Positions 54,731-63,811 of a DNA stretch of 64,000 nucleotides are shown here, one piece after another (positions within the stretch are counted from its first letter, which is position 1; each line of letters begins with the position of its first letter). The notes beneath the pieces were generated by a model, which did no database searches, had not been told where the DNA came from, and saw nothing but the letters and a program-made list of their open reading frames with translations. Made by a program: the position numbers and the translations under genes. Source of the stretch: CAYJLC01 sp044426345 (GTDB lineage Bacteria > Bacillota > Clostridia > Oscillospirales > Butyricicoccaceae); NCBI GenBank assembly GCA_044426345.1, contig JAWXUP010000003.1, positions 1 through 64,000 on the forward strand. The letters are read 5' to 3'.

Positions 54731-54898
54731 TTGAAAATATTTGTCCATTACCCGAAAACCGATGCTGATAAAAAAGAATTACAGAGAAAGGTAGCAGAAG
54801 TTCACGCTGATGCTGTTTATAGAAAGGTCTGTAGTTTGAATTGTAGCAAAGAACAAAAAAACCTATTAATCAAAGCTGTGAAAGAGCAAATTACATAG
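54731..54898 (+). CDS. Tiny hypothetical protein, paralogue 2 (TTG start)
   Basis: A 55-aa protein beginning MKIFVHYPKTDADKK, with KVAEVHADAVYRKV and a CSLNC pair, ending KAVKEQIT. It uses a TTG start behind AAGGAGG and is clearly related to paralogue 1 (same MK(V/I)F(I/V)H start and VHADAV core). Because of the TTG start and small size it is easy to miss. Function unknown; a small DNA- or protein-binding factor of the element is possible. Confidence 0.62.
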   Translation: MKIFVHYPKTDADKKELQRKVAEVHADAVYRKVCSLNCSKEQKNLLIKAVKEQIT

Positions 54899-54908
54899 TA
54901 AAGTTAAG

Positions 54909-54946
54909 CTGCTCGTTAACCACTTTCGCAAGCGATTAACGAGCAA
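54909..54946 (+). terminator. Hairpin after tiny paralogue 2
   Basis: TGCTCGTTAA pairs with TTAACGAGCA around a 15-16 base loop. It lies 11 bp after the stop; only a weak T-run follows. Confidence 0.45.
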
Positions 54947-55065
54947 ATTATGCTTATGCATCATAACGTTAAGGTCCTGTATTTCAGTTGTATATTATCT
55001 TATAAAAAGTATATACTTTAATTGTTTTTTCTATAGCTACATCATCATCTCTCCGTCATTATATT

Positions 55066-55154
55066 AGTAGCAAAGAATTTTTGCTACTATTTTTATTTTT
55101 TAAAACGTAAATTTTGCTAAACCAAAATTTACGTACCAAAAATTCTTTGCTACT
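55066..55154. repeat. Nested inverted repeat (cruciform-like)
   Basis: A perfect 17-bp outer inverted repeat (55066-55082 with 55138-55154) encloses a perfect 11-bp inner one (55105-55115 with 55124-55134). The left outer arm can also fold on itself (55067-55087). It could be a recombination, replication or structured-RNA site, or a tiny mobile element. It lies upstream of the amidoligase cassette. Confidence 0.65.
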
Positions 55155-55269
55155 CCTATAATTCCTACGAGATACAACTACCATTCGTAAAAGTAATAAT
55201 TTTCAGTTGCATATTATAACAGTGTATAGAACATTCTATGCACTATTTTAATATTAGGAGGAACGAAAA

Positions 55270-56355
55270 ATGAACACTTGCGAATTTTGTGGAGCTCAAG
55301 TCGAGGAACGACTAACCGAAGTCGAAGGCAAGCACATCTGTGACAACTGCTTAGAGGAGGAAACATTTATTTGCGACAGCTGTCATGGCGTCTATTTTCT
55401 ACGCAATCAAGTAAGCGACGAACACCTTACTATCTGCAGAAACTGTATTGGAGAAAGATATTATCGTTGCGTTGAGTGCGACTGTTTAGTTCATGCAAAC
55501 AATGCACTTTACAGAAACGAATACGACGATGACCCATACTGCGAGGACTGTTATAACGAGCGTTTTAGAGATGTAGTTATAAACGACTATTACTACAAAC
55601 CAGAGCCTATTTTCTATGGTACTGGTACTAGATATTTCGGTGTTGAACTTGAAATTGACGGTGCTGGCGAAGACAATATCAACGCTCGAAAAATTTTAGA
55701 ACAAGCAAAACCTGATACTATTTATTTAAAACACGATGGAAGTTTGGACGATGGCTTTGAAATAGTCACCCACCCTATGACCCTAGAATATCACTTAGAG
55801 CAAATGAAGTGGCCAGAGATTGCAGGGATGGCATTAGCGCTGAATTATACAAGTCACAAAGCGGGAACTTGTGGTTTGCACGTTCACGTAAATAAAGATT
55901 GCTTTGGTGCTAAAAAAGACGAGCAAGAAAAAGTTATAGCAAAAATCTTATACTTCGTAGAAAAGCACTGGGACGAGCTTTTAAAATTCTCACGCAGAAC
56001 CTCGTATCAGCTAAATCGCTGGGCGAAGCGATATGGCTATGATGAGAAACCTTCAGAACTTCTAGAAAAAGCTAAAAACTTTAATCTAGGAAGATATGTT
56101 TCTATTAATATTTCAAACGCTCACACAGTGGAATTTAGAATTTTTCGTGGCACGCTAAAACTTAATACAATTCTCGCGACATTGCAAATGGTCAATAAAA
56201 TTTGTGATGTCGCTTTTTGTTTGTCTGAAGATGAAATCCGTGAGCTAAGTTGGACAAGTTTTGTGTCATCTATTACAGAAACAGAACTTATAACCTATTT
56301 AAAAGAACGTCAAATCTACATAAACGAACCTATCGAACACAAGGAGGAAATTTAA
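55270..56355 (+). CDS. Zinc-finger amidoligase-family protein
   Basis: A 361-aa protein. The first 105 residues hold about eight CxxC pairs (CEFCGA, CDNC, CDSC, CRNC, CVEC, CEDC), a multi-finger treble-clef or LIM-like module. The rest matches the putative amidoligase (glutamine-synthetase-like) family: YFGVELEIDG, KHDGSLDDGFEIVTHPM, CGLHVHVNKDCF and the NAHTVEFRIFRGTL segment. Such enzymes join an amine to a carboxyl group, possibly on a peptide. The next gene is a glutamine amidotransferase, 1 bp away, which could supply ammonia. Confidence 0.8.
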   Translation: MNTCEFCGAQVEERLTEVEGKHICDNCLEEETFICDSCHGVYFLRNQVSDEHLTICRNCIGERYYRCVECDCLVHANNALYRNEYDDDPYCEDCYNERFRDVVINDYYYKPEPIFYGTGTRYFGVELEIDGAGEDNINARKILEQAKPDTIYLKHDGSLDDGFEIVTHPMTLEYHLEQMKWPEIAGMALALNYTSHKAGTCGLHVHVNKDCFGAKKDEQEKVIAKILYFVEKHWDELLKFSRRTSYQLNRWAKRYGYDEKPSELLEKAKNFNLGRYVSINISNAHTVEFRIFRGTLKLNTILATLQMVNKICDVAFCLSEDEIRELSWTSFVSSITETELITYLKERQIYINEPIEHKEEI

Positions 56356-56356
56356 T

Positions 56357-57265
56357 ATGTGTGCAATTTTCGGAATTATTGATTACAAAAAGGTACTTTC
56401 AAAAGTTCAAAGAGAACAAATGCTAAAGGTATTAGCAAATGAATGTATGTCGCGTGGAACAGATGCAACAGGTATTTCTTATTTGAAAAACAATAGCTTA
56501 ACAATTTATAAAAGACCTAAAAAAGCAAACAAAATGCGCTTCAAACTACCCGTTGACAGCAATGTTATAATGGGTCACACACGAATGACTACACAAGGCA
56601 ATGAAAAGTTTAATTTCAACAACCACCCATTTTTAGGACGTGCCGGCAAAAGCAAATTCGCACTAGCTCACAATGGCGTAATTTACAACGATACAAGCCT
56701 TAGAAAAAGCGAAAAACTGCCTAAAACTCACATCGAAACCGACAGCTATATTGCAGTGCAATTAATAGAAAAAGAGAACGTCTTAAACTTTAACAGCATT
56801 AAAAATATGGCAGAAAAAGTTTCTGGATCTTTCTGTTTTAGCATACTTGACGAAAATAAAAATTTATACCTTGTCAAAGGCAGTAATCCACTTTGTATTA
56901 TGCATTTTGCTCAAGGATTTTATGTTTACGCATCTACCCAAGATATTGTGAAAAAGTTTATGGAAAAACTCAAATTAAGCCTACTAAATCGCACTGAAAT
57001 TTGTTTGGAAGAAGGCGATATTTTGCACATTGATTGTCGTGGTAATTTAAATAAAACTAAATTTGAATTTGACAGTTTAGATTATTATCTTAGCCGAAGA
57101 AATGTCATGTATTCACACGAGTTTTTAAACGATAATTTTTACCTTGAGGATATAAAATCAGTCGCATCATCTTTCGGTTATACGTCAGACGATGTTGACA
57201 AGCTGATAAGCCAAGGATTTACACTTGAAGAAATAGAAGAATTTTTCTATGGATATATTTATTAG
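56357..57265 (+). CDS. Class II glutamine amidotransferase-like protein
   Basis: The 302-aa protein has an Ntn-hydrolase glutaminase fold: Cys2 right after the start Met as nucleophile, then the SRGTDATG, GHTRMTTQGN, NNHPF and ALAHNGVIYND motifs of GATase II enzymes, which release ammonia from glutamine. There is no synthetase domain, so it probably works with the amidoligase encoded just upstream. The C-terminal 60 residues (EEIEEFFYGYIY end) are specific to this group. Confidence 0.82.
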   Translation: MCAIFGIIDYKKVLSKVQREQMLKVLANECMSRGTDATGISYLKNNSLTIYKRPKKANKMRFKLPVDSNVIMGHTRMTTQGNEKFNFNNHPFLGRAGKSKFALAHNGVIYNDTSLRKSEKLPKTHIETDSYIAVQLIEKENVLNFNSIKNMAEKVSGSFCFSILDENKNLYLVKGSNPLCIMHFAQGFYVYASTQDIVKKFMEKLKLSLLNRTEICLEEGDILHIDCRGNLNKTKFEFDSLDYYLSRRNVMYSHEFLNDNFYLEDIKSVASSFGYTSDDVDKLISQGFTLEEIEEFFYGYIY

Positions 57266-57274
57266 GAGGCGTTT

Positions 57275-57823
57275 ATGAACATCGGATATATACGCGTCAG
57301 CACTGCCGAGCAAAATACCATTCGACAAGAAGTTTTGATGAGTGAGCTTGGTGTTAGCGAGGTTTTCATCGATAAAGCTAGTGGTAAAAACAAAGACCGT
57401 GTCGAGCTTCGAAAAATGCTCGATTTTGTACGCAAGGGCGATACTGTTATCGTAGAAAGCATTTCAAGATTTGCAAGAAATACTAAGGATTTACTTGAGC
57501 TTGTAGATATTTTAAACAGCAAGGAAGTCGTGTTCATCTCGAAAAAAGAAGCAATAGATACCACAACACCTACCGGCAAGTTTATGCTAACTGTTTTCGG
57601 TGCAGTGGCAGAGCTTGAACGAGAATATATTTTGTCACGCCAAAAAGAAGGTGTTGAAATTGCAAAGCTTGCAGGCAAATATACAGGTCGAAAACCAAAG
57701 GAGTATATCGATTTTGACAGGATAATTTTCAGATGGAAAAACGGAGAAATTTCTGCAACAGATGCAATGAAGTATTTAAAAATGTCGTCGAGTACTTTTT
57801 ACAGAAGAGTTAAGGATATATAA
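57275..57823 (+). CDS. Small serine recombinase (resolvase/invertase)
   Basis: A 182-aa serine recombinase with the N-terminal catalytic domain (YIRVSTAEQN with the active Ser near residue 9, IVESISRFARN, GKFMLTVFGAVAELERE) and a C-terminal helix-turn-helix (ISATDAMKYLKMSSSTFYRRV). It is of the Tn3-resolvase/Hin size class. It could resolve cointegrates or invert DNA. It lies 9 bp after the amidotransferase gene, with a likely crossover site in the nearby gaps. Confidence 0.88.
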   Translation: MNIGYIRVSTAEQNTIRQEVLMSELGVSEVFIDKASGKNKDRVELRKMLDFVRKGDTVIVESISRFARNTKDLLELVDILNSKEVVFISKKEAIDTTTPTGKFMLTVFGAVAELEREYILSRQKEGVEIAKLAGKYTGRKPKEYIDFDRIIFRWKNGEISATDAMKYLKMSSSTFYRRVKDI

Positions 57824-57828
57824 GAAAT

Positions 57829-57854
57829 CGCCGTAGACTTTGCAGTCTACGGCG
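57829..57854 (+). terminator. Hairpin after the resolvase gene
   Basis: A perfect 11-bp stem (57829-57839 with 57844-57854) with loop TTGC, followed by only a weak T-run. Confidence 0.6.
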
Positions 57855-58021
57855 TTATGTCAATAGGGTGTAATTTTTTTATGGGATATGTCAAAAGGGC
57901 AAAACCAAGTCTAATGGGATAGGTTTTGAGTGTGTCGTTTGGGTGTGGGTTATTGGGAGAGAATTTTTTATAAAATATAGAATATTTTTGTGTAGAAACC
58001 ATATATTTGTCCTTTTAAGTA

Positions 58022-58030
58022 TGTTATAAT
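58022..58030 (+). promoter_or_regulatory. Extended -10 promoter of the cas operon
   Basis: TGTTATAAT (58022-58030) is an extended -10 element. No good -35 is at the right distance (TTGTCC ends 12 bp before). A ribosome binding site (AAAGGAGGA) follows before cas3. Confidence 0.5.
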
Positions 58031-58067
58031 ATGTGTATAAATTATATTTACAAAAGGAGGATCTTTT

Positions 58068-60452
58068 ATGCATAAAATTTCTCATATAAATTACGAAAAA
58101 AATGTTAAGTGCGAACTTGAATTATTCGAGCATTGCAGACAGGTATCTGATTACGCATTCTATAGCTTGGAAAATACAAATTTTCAAAATTTAGCTAAAC
58201 TAAGTGGTCTATATCACGATGCAGGAAAGGCCTCTAGTGAGTTCCAAGATTACATTGAGCGAGCAACTAGTTTAGATGAAAGCATAAAAAAGACTGCCAT
58301 ACGTGGAAGTATTAATCATACTTTTTTCGGTGTGAAATTAATTTTTGAAAACCATTATAACGAAAGCAATCTATTTGAAAAATTGGCTTGCGAAATAATC
58401 GCTTATACAAGTGGAGCTCATCATGGCTTATTTGATATTTCAGATATAAATAATGGTACAAACGGTTTTGACCACAGAAAATGTTTTAAGCATCATGAAG
58501 AAGATATGATGAAAAAATATTTTTACAGTGAAATTGCCTCAAAACAAGAAGTTGATGAGCTGTTTGTAAATGCTACATATGAAATAGAAGTTTTCGTTAA
58601 AGCAGTAAAAAATATTTGTGAAAATTCAGAAGATTTTCAATATTATTTAGGTTGTTTGGTTCGTTTGGTTTTATCGTCAATTATTGAAGCAGATAGAAAA
58701 AGTGTTATGCAATTTATGAAAATTGATTTATTTGAAGATAAATATACAGACTTTAATGATATTTTGAATACTTTTGAAGAAAATATAAAATGTTTTACAT
58801 CAGACACACCAATTAACATAGCTAGGGGTGATATATCAAATCAGTGCAAAAAATTTGCTAAAAACAAAGAAGGTATTTATAAGCTGTCCGTACCAACCGG
58901 TGGAGGAAAAACACTTTCTAGTTTGAGATATACTTTAAACCATATAATAAATCATAATAAAAAACGTTGTTTTTTTGTAATGCCTCTTTTGGCTATAATA
59001 GAGCAAAATGCAAACGAAATACGCAAATACACAGATTTTAATATATTAGAGCATCATTCAAACGTTATTAATACCCAAGATTCTGATGATGAATTGTCAT
59101 ATAATCAGCTTATAACCGGAAATTGGAAGGGACAAATGACAGTAACGACTCTTGTGCAGTTACTAAACACAATGTTTGACCATAAGACCACCAGCATTTG
59201 TAGATTTAATGCCCTTATAGACAGTGTTATAGTTATAGATGAAGTGCAAACTATTCCAATTCATATGCAATCTATGTTTAATAATATGGTGAATTTCCTG
59301 CAATCGTTTTGCAAAGCAACTGTAATTCTATGTTCTGCAACTCAACCACCTTTTGCAAAGACCGAGCGACCTATAAATATTTCAAGCCCTTCGCAGCTGG
59401 TATCAGAAGATTATGTAGAAATTTTTGAACGAACTGAAATCATTTCACTTTTCAAAGAATATGGCTGGGATATTGATGATGTTTCCTCACTTGCGCAAGA
59501 AATTACTGAAAAGAACAATTCTACACTTATTATTTGTAATAAAAAATCTCAAGCAAAAGAATTGTTTGAAAAATTATCTAAGTGCGAAGACAATGTGTTT
59601 CATTTATCTACTTCGCTTTGCAAAAAGCACAGACAAGATACTTTAGAAAATATAAAAACCATACTTAATGATAAACAAAATACAAATCAAAAAATAATTG
59701 TAATTTCAACGCAACTAATTGAGGCTGGTGTTGATATTTCTTTTAGTTGCGTTATACGTGCAATGGCAGGCCTTGATAATGTAATTCAAGCAGCGGGAAG
59801 ATGTAATAGAAATGGTTCAATTAACAAAAAATGTCCTGTGTATATTGTTAATTTTAAAGAGGAAGCCTTAACTAGCTTACCTGAAATCCAAAAAGCAAAA
59901 GATGCGACCAATAAGTTGCTAGAAAATTATAAAAAATCTCCAGATATATTTGATAATAAGCTAGATAGTAAAAAAGCAATTGACTATTTTTATAAACAGA
60001 GATATAAAAAGCTAAACAAAGGCGAACAAGATTATCCAATCAAAAAAAATGGTGTATCTTTATATTCTATATATTCTTTACTATCCGAAAATAACACTAT
60101 AAAGAAAAAATCTTTATATATTTTAAAGCAATCGTTTAAAACAGCTGCTAAAGAATTTAAGGTTTTCAATGATAATACAATTGATATTATTGTGCCGTAC
60201 GGTCAAGGACAAGAATGTATTGCTAATCTTTGTAGCGATAAGAGTAAGTATGATTTAGGCTTTAGAAAAGAATGGATTGAGCAAAGCAAACCATATATCG
60301 TATCGGTATATGAATATGAGCTTAAAAAACTCAACGAACAAGGTGCTATATTCTCAATTTTTGATAATGAAATTTTAGCATTAAATATAAGCTTTTATGA
60401 TGAGTATTTAGGTATAAAACAAGAAATTAAAATAAATTTTATGGAGGTGTAA
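58068..60452 (+). CDS. cas3: CRISPR-associated helicase/nuclease Cas3 (type I-C)
   Basis: A 794-aa fusion of an N-terminal HD nuclease (His22 in EHCRQVSDYA and YHDAGK with His50-Asp51) and an SF2 helicase: Walker A PTGGGKT (about 275-281), motif II DEVQ (about 390), SATQPP, and motif VI QAAGRCNRNG. Cas3 is recruited by Cascade and degrades the invading DNA. All parts look intact. It is first in the cas operon, and the next gene starts 1 bp after its stop. Confidence 0.93.
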   Translation: MHKISHINYEKNVKCELELFEHCRQVSDYAFYSLENTNFQNLAKLSGLYHDAGKASSEFQDYIERATSLDESIKKTAIRGSINHTFFGVKLIFENHYNESNLFEKLACEIIAYTSGAHHGLFDISDINNGTNGFDHRKCFKHHEEDMMKKYFYSEIASKQEVDELFVNATYEIEVFVKAVKNICENSEDFQYYLGCLVRLVLSSIIEADRKSVMQFMKIDLFEDKYTDFNDILNTFEENIKCFTSDTPINIARGDISNQCKKFAKNKEGIYKLSVPTGGGKTLSSLRYTLNHIINHNKKRCFFVMPLLAIIEQNANEIRKYTDFNILEHHSNVINTQDSDDELSYNQLITGNWKGQMTVTTLVQLLNTMFDHKTTSICRFNALIDSVIVIDEVQTIPIHMQSMFNNMVNFLQSFCKATVILCSATQPPFAKTERPINISSPSQLVSEDYVEIFERTEIISLFKEYGWDIDDVSSLAQEITEKNNSTLIICNKKSQAKELFEKLSKCEDNVFHLSTSLCKKHRQDTLENIKTILNDKQNTNQKIIVISTQLIEAGVDISFSCVIRAMAGLDNVIQAAGRCNRNGSINKKCPVYIVNFKEEALTSLPEIQKAKDATNKLLENYKKSPDIFDNKLDSKKAIDYFYKQRYKKLNKGEQDYPIKKNGVSLYSIYSLLSENNTIKKKSLYILKQSFKTAAKEFKVFNDNTIDIIVPYGQGQECIANLCSDKSKYDLGFRKEWIEQSKPYIVSVYEYELKKLNEQGAIFSIFDNEILALNISFYDEYLGIKQEIKINFMEV

Positions 60453-60453
60453 A

Positions 60454-61182
60454 ATGAAGTATGAAAATTCAATAACTTTTGAGATTACAGGAGATTACGC
60501 TCTGTTCTCGGACCCAATATCCAGACCTGGTGGAGAAAAATGCACATTGCAAATCCCAACTTATGAAGCAATTAAAGGAATTTTGCATTCAATCTATTGG
60601 AAGCCAACTATCATATGGTTTGTAGATGAAATTCGAATTATGAATCCTATTCAAACCACATCAAAAGGAATTCGACCTATTGGTTACACTGGTGGTAATG
60701 ATTTATCTTACTACACTTATCTAAAAGATTGTCGGTATAAGGTAAAGGCTCATTTTGAGTGGAATAAAAATCGACCAGAACTTGCAAGCGATAGAAATGA
60801 ACACAAGCATTTTCAAATTACAAAAAGAATGCTTATCCGTGGTGGCAGACGTGATATATTTTTAGGAACAAGAGAGTGTCAGGGGTATGTTGAACCTTGT
60901 GATTTTAATGAAGGTGAAAGCTTTTATGAAAATATTTCTGAAATGGCATTTGGACTTATGTATCATGGAATTACATATGCAGATGAAGCCTATGATGAAC
61001 AAACAAATGGCAATATGACTATTAGATTTTGGCGTCCAGTTATGAAAAATGGAGTGATTTCATTTTTACGACCAGACGAATGTGAGATAGTTAAAGTTGC
61101 TCGAAGTATGAAAATGAAAACTTTTGGCGAAGAAAATTTTACAAAAGTTGACGATTTTTCAGAATTAAGCGAGGTGTTGTAA
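60454..61182 (+). CDS. cas5c: Cas5c, pre-crRNA endonuclease of type I-C
   Basis: A 242-aa Cas5c (Cas5d). The family features are EITGDYALFSDPISRPGGEK at the start, PTYEAIKGILHSIYWKP, RMLIRGGRRDIFLGTRECQGYV and the C-terminal MTIRFWRPVMKNGVISF. In type I-C systems Cas5c replaces Cas6 and cuts the repeat in pre-crRNA, then stays on the 5' handle in Cascade. It is directly followed by cas8c. Confidence 0.93.
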   Translation: MKYENSITFEITGDYALFSDPISRPGGEKCTLQIPTYEAIKGILHSIYWKPTIIWFVDEIRIMNPIQTTSKGIRPIGYTGGNDLSYYTYLKDCRYKVKAHFEWNKNRPELASDRNEHKHFQITKRMLIRGGRRDIFLGTRECQGYVEPCDFNEGESFYENISEMAFGLMYHGITYADEAYDEQTNGNMTIRFWRPVMKNGVISFLRPDECEIVKVARSMKMKTFGEENFTKVDDFSELSEVL

Positions 61183-63000
61183 TTGGGAATTTTTAATCAA
61201 GCGATGATTACATATGATAATTTAAGTGATAAAGTTGGTGTTTTAGAAGATGGAAAGCGAGAGCCCCTTTGCCCTATTTGCCATATTATTGCTAAAGCGC
61301 AAATTGAAGTTACAATAACCGAAGATGGAGAGTTTAATTCAGCTAGAATTATCGGTAAAGATGAAGAAAAGACTATAATACCAGTGACTGAGAGTTCCGC
61401 TAGTCGCTCATCTGGTGTAGCTCCTCACATTTTATCTGATCAGCTAAGTTATATTACTAAAATTATTCCAGATAAAAAGAAATCAACATATGAAAAATTT
61501 GAAAAATATTGTTCAAATTTAGAAATTTTTATAAATTCTAAATTAGCTCATAAAAAAGCAATGGCAGTATTTAATTACATTTTCAAAGAGCGACTATTAG
61601 ACGATTTAATAGCAAGTTCTATAATAAAAAAAGACGAAACTGGTGCATTGAAAGGGAAAATAAACTCTACAGATTATGAAAAATGTTTAGTTCGTTGGTG
61701 TGTTTTAACTAATGATGACACATATGATGAATGTCATCGAGATATTACATTATTTAAAGCATGGCAAGATTACGTCTTGTCCACTAATGGTAATTTAGAT
61801 TTATGTGCAGTTACTGGAGAGCTTACCATTTCTACACAAAATCATGCTAAGGGTATTGTAGCAAAAGATAATGGTGCAAAACTAGTATCCGCAAATGATA
61901 GCTCCGGCTTTACTTATCGTGGACGATTTAAAAACAGCAATGAAATTGCTAGCATTGGTTTTGTTGCAAGCCAAAAGGCACACTTAGCACTTCGATATTT
62001 AGTCGCTAATAATAGTGTTTATATGGGTGATAGTAATTCTGGTCGAACTTTTTTGTGGTGGAGTCCTCAAGGTAGGAAGCTCGTAAAATTCGATGATTTT
62101 GGCTTTAAAAAATCCGACAGCACAGAATTGTTAAACTACAAAAACGAACTTTTTCAAACTCTTACCGGATTTAAAAATAATTATGATATATTAGATGATA
62201 TTATAGTAGCCTCTTTTGAAGCAGCAACTACTGGTAGATTATCTGTTACTTATTATAATGAAATGAACGCAAATGACTTTTTCGAAAGAATTTCTATATG
62301 GTATGAAAACATTGCAATTTCTGATTATTATATACCTACTTTTAAAAATATAATCGAATATGCATTTGGTAGAGAAAATGATAATGGATTTTTTAATGCA
62401 GATGGAAATATTTTAAAGAAAGAAAGTCAAGTTTTATTATATTGTATGTTAGAAAATAGACCTATACCAAGTTATTACATTAAGACTCTTACTACAAGAG
62501 CAACAAAACAAGCTTTATATGAAAATAAAAGCAGAAATCGAATACTATTAACAGCCTGTGCGATTATTAGAAAATTTTATAATGATAAATTAATGAGGGA
62601 GGAATTTAAAATGGTATTAGACGAAAAAAATGCTGATAGAAGTTATTTATTTGGTCGATATTTAGCAGTTGCCGAAAGACTTGAAAGCCAAACATATTCA
62701 AATGATGAAAAAAGAGAAACAAATGCAATTCGAATGCAAATAAGCTTTTCACAAAAACCATTTACCAGTTTTAGGGCATTAGAAGAACGACTTATCAGCT
62801 ATAAAGCAAAATTGCCACAAGGTAGTAAAATTTATTATCAAAATTTAATTTCAGAAATAATATCAAAACTTGATATAGAAAATATATCAGAGCTTAACAA
62901 ACCACTAGAAAGTATATATCTATTAGGGTATTATCACCAAAGAGAAGCTTTTTTCAAAGGAAAACAAGAAACTAAAACGGAGGAAAATGAAGATGAATAA
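61183..63000 (+). CDS. cas8c: Cas8c (Csd1), large Cascade subunit of type I-C
   Basis: A 605-aa Csd1/Cas8c. Visible features are an N-terminal PLCPICH, LCAVTGE around residue 210, GRFKNSNEIASIGFVASQKAHLALRYL, and DSNSGRTFLWWSP. It recognises the PAM and helps open the target; the small subunit (Cas11) is often made from an internal start in its 3' part. A candidate is ATG at 62611, preceded by GAGGGAGG. It starts with TTG (61183) behind GAGGTG. Confidence 0.92.
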   Translation: MGIFNQAMITYDNLSDKVGVLEDGKREPLCPICHIIAKAQIEVTITEDGEFNSARIIGKDEEKTIIPVTESSASRSSGVAPHILSDQLSYITKIIPDKKKSTYEKFEKYCSNLEIFINSKLAHKKAMAVFNYIFKERLLDDLIASSIIKKDETGALKGKINSTDYEKCLVRWCVLTNDDTYDECHRDITLFKAWQDYVLSTNGNLDLCAVTGELTISTQNHAKGIVAKDNGAKLVSANDSSGFTYRGRFKNSNEIASIGFVASQKAHLALRYLVANNSVYMGDSNSGRTFLWWSPQGRKLVKFDDFGFKKSDSTELLNYKNELFQTLTGFKNNYDILDDIIVASFEAATTGRLSVTYYNEMNANDFFERISIWYENIAISDYYIPTFKNIIEYAFGRENDNGFFNADGNILKKESQVLLYCMLENRPIPSYYIKTLTTRATKQALYENKSRNRILLTACAIIRKFYNDKLMREEFKMVLDEKNADRSYLFGRYLAVAERLESQTYSNDEKRETNAIRMQISFSQKPFTSFRALEERLISYKAKLPQGSKIYYQNLISEIISKLDIENISELNKPLESIYLLGYYHQREAFFKGKQETKTEENEDE

Positions 63001-63811
63001 AATCGATTTTGTATTATTTGTAAATGTTGACAGAGCAAATCCAAATGGCGATCCACTTGACGGAAACAGACCACGCACAGATTATTTAGGTTATGGTGAA
63101 ATTTCAGATGTGTGCATTAAACGTAAAATTCGTAATCGCTTACAAGATTTAGGTCAAAATACTTTTGTACAATCGGCAGAACGTTGTGCTGATGGTTACG
63201 AAAGTTTAAGCGAAAGAGCAACTAAAGAAATCGGTAAAGAAAAGAATATTGATATTTATGCAAAAAAAGCTTGTGAAAAATGGATAGATGTTAGAAGTTT
63301 TGGCCAAGTATTTGCATTTAAAGCTGATAGTGTTTCAGTAGGTGTTAGAGGTCCTGTTTCAATTCATCAAGGCGTTAGTATTTCTCCAGTCGAAGTTGTA
63401 TCTATGCAAATCACAAAAAGTGTAAATAGTGAGCCAGCTAAAGGTAAATCTTCTGATACAATGGGCACAAAACACTACGTTAAATTCGGTCTTTATAAAA
63501 TAAAAGGTTCTATAAATGTTCAGTTAGCAGAAAAAACTGGATTTAACAACGATGATGCTAAACTAATCAAAGAATCTCTTGCGACTTTATTTGAAAATGA
63601 TAGTTCCTCTGCAAGACCTGAAGGTTCTATGGCAGTACATAAACTATTTTGGTTTGAACACAATAGCAAATCTGGTGATTATTCAACACTTAAAGTGCAT
63701 AACAGCGTAAAAGCTACTGCCAATGTTGATTCACCATCTTGCGCAGATGATTATAGTATTTTTGTTGAACCTCTTGACGGATTAAACTGTGAAGAAATTG
63801 ATGGAATATAA
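62993..63811 (+). CDS. cas7c: Cas7c (Csd2), Cascade backbone
   Basis: A 272-aa RAMP-fold protein. The N-terminal motif FVLFVNVDRANPNGDPLDGNRPRTD is characteristic, followed by ISDVCIKRKIRNRLQD and DVRSFGQVFAF and GVRGPVSIHQG. Several copies coat the crRNA spacer. Two ATGs (62987, 62993) are possible; the GGAGG spacing favours 62993. It overlaps cas8c by 8 bp and cas4 by 11 bp. Confidence 0.92.
   Translation: MNKIDFVLFVNVDRANPNGDPLDGNRPRTDYLGYGEISDVCIKRKIRNRLQDLGQNTFVQSAERCADGYESLSERATKEIGKEKNIDIYAKKACEKWIDVRSFGQVFAFKADSVSVGVRGPVSIHQGVSISPVEVVSMQITKSVNSEPAKGKSSDTMGTKHYVKFGLYKIKGSINVQLAEKTGFNNDDAKLIKESLATLFENDSSSARPEGSMAVHKLFWFEHNSKSGDYSTLKVHNSVKATANVDSPSCADDYSIFVEPLDGLNCEEIDGI

Larger units (their letters stand above)
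54681..55220 (+). promoter_or_regulatory. Three copies of a promoter-like 17-20 bp motif
   Basis: The motif TTTCA(G/A)(T/C)TG(T/C)ATATTAT, with one or two changes per copy, occurs at 54681-54697, 54982-54998 and 55201-55217. The first precedes the second tiny gene and the third the amidoligase gene. Shared sequence plus a TATTATA core suggest a common promoter type for this block. Confidence 0.5.

Noticed and set aside
58007..58030. TTGTCC/TATAAT as a standard promoter for cas3
   Set aside because: The spacer is only 12 bp; an extended -10 fits better.
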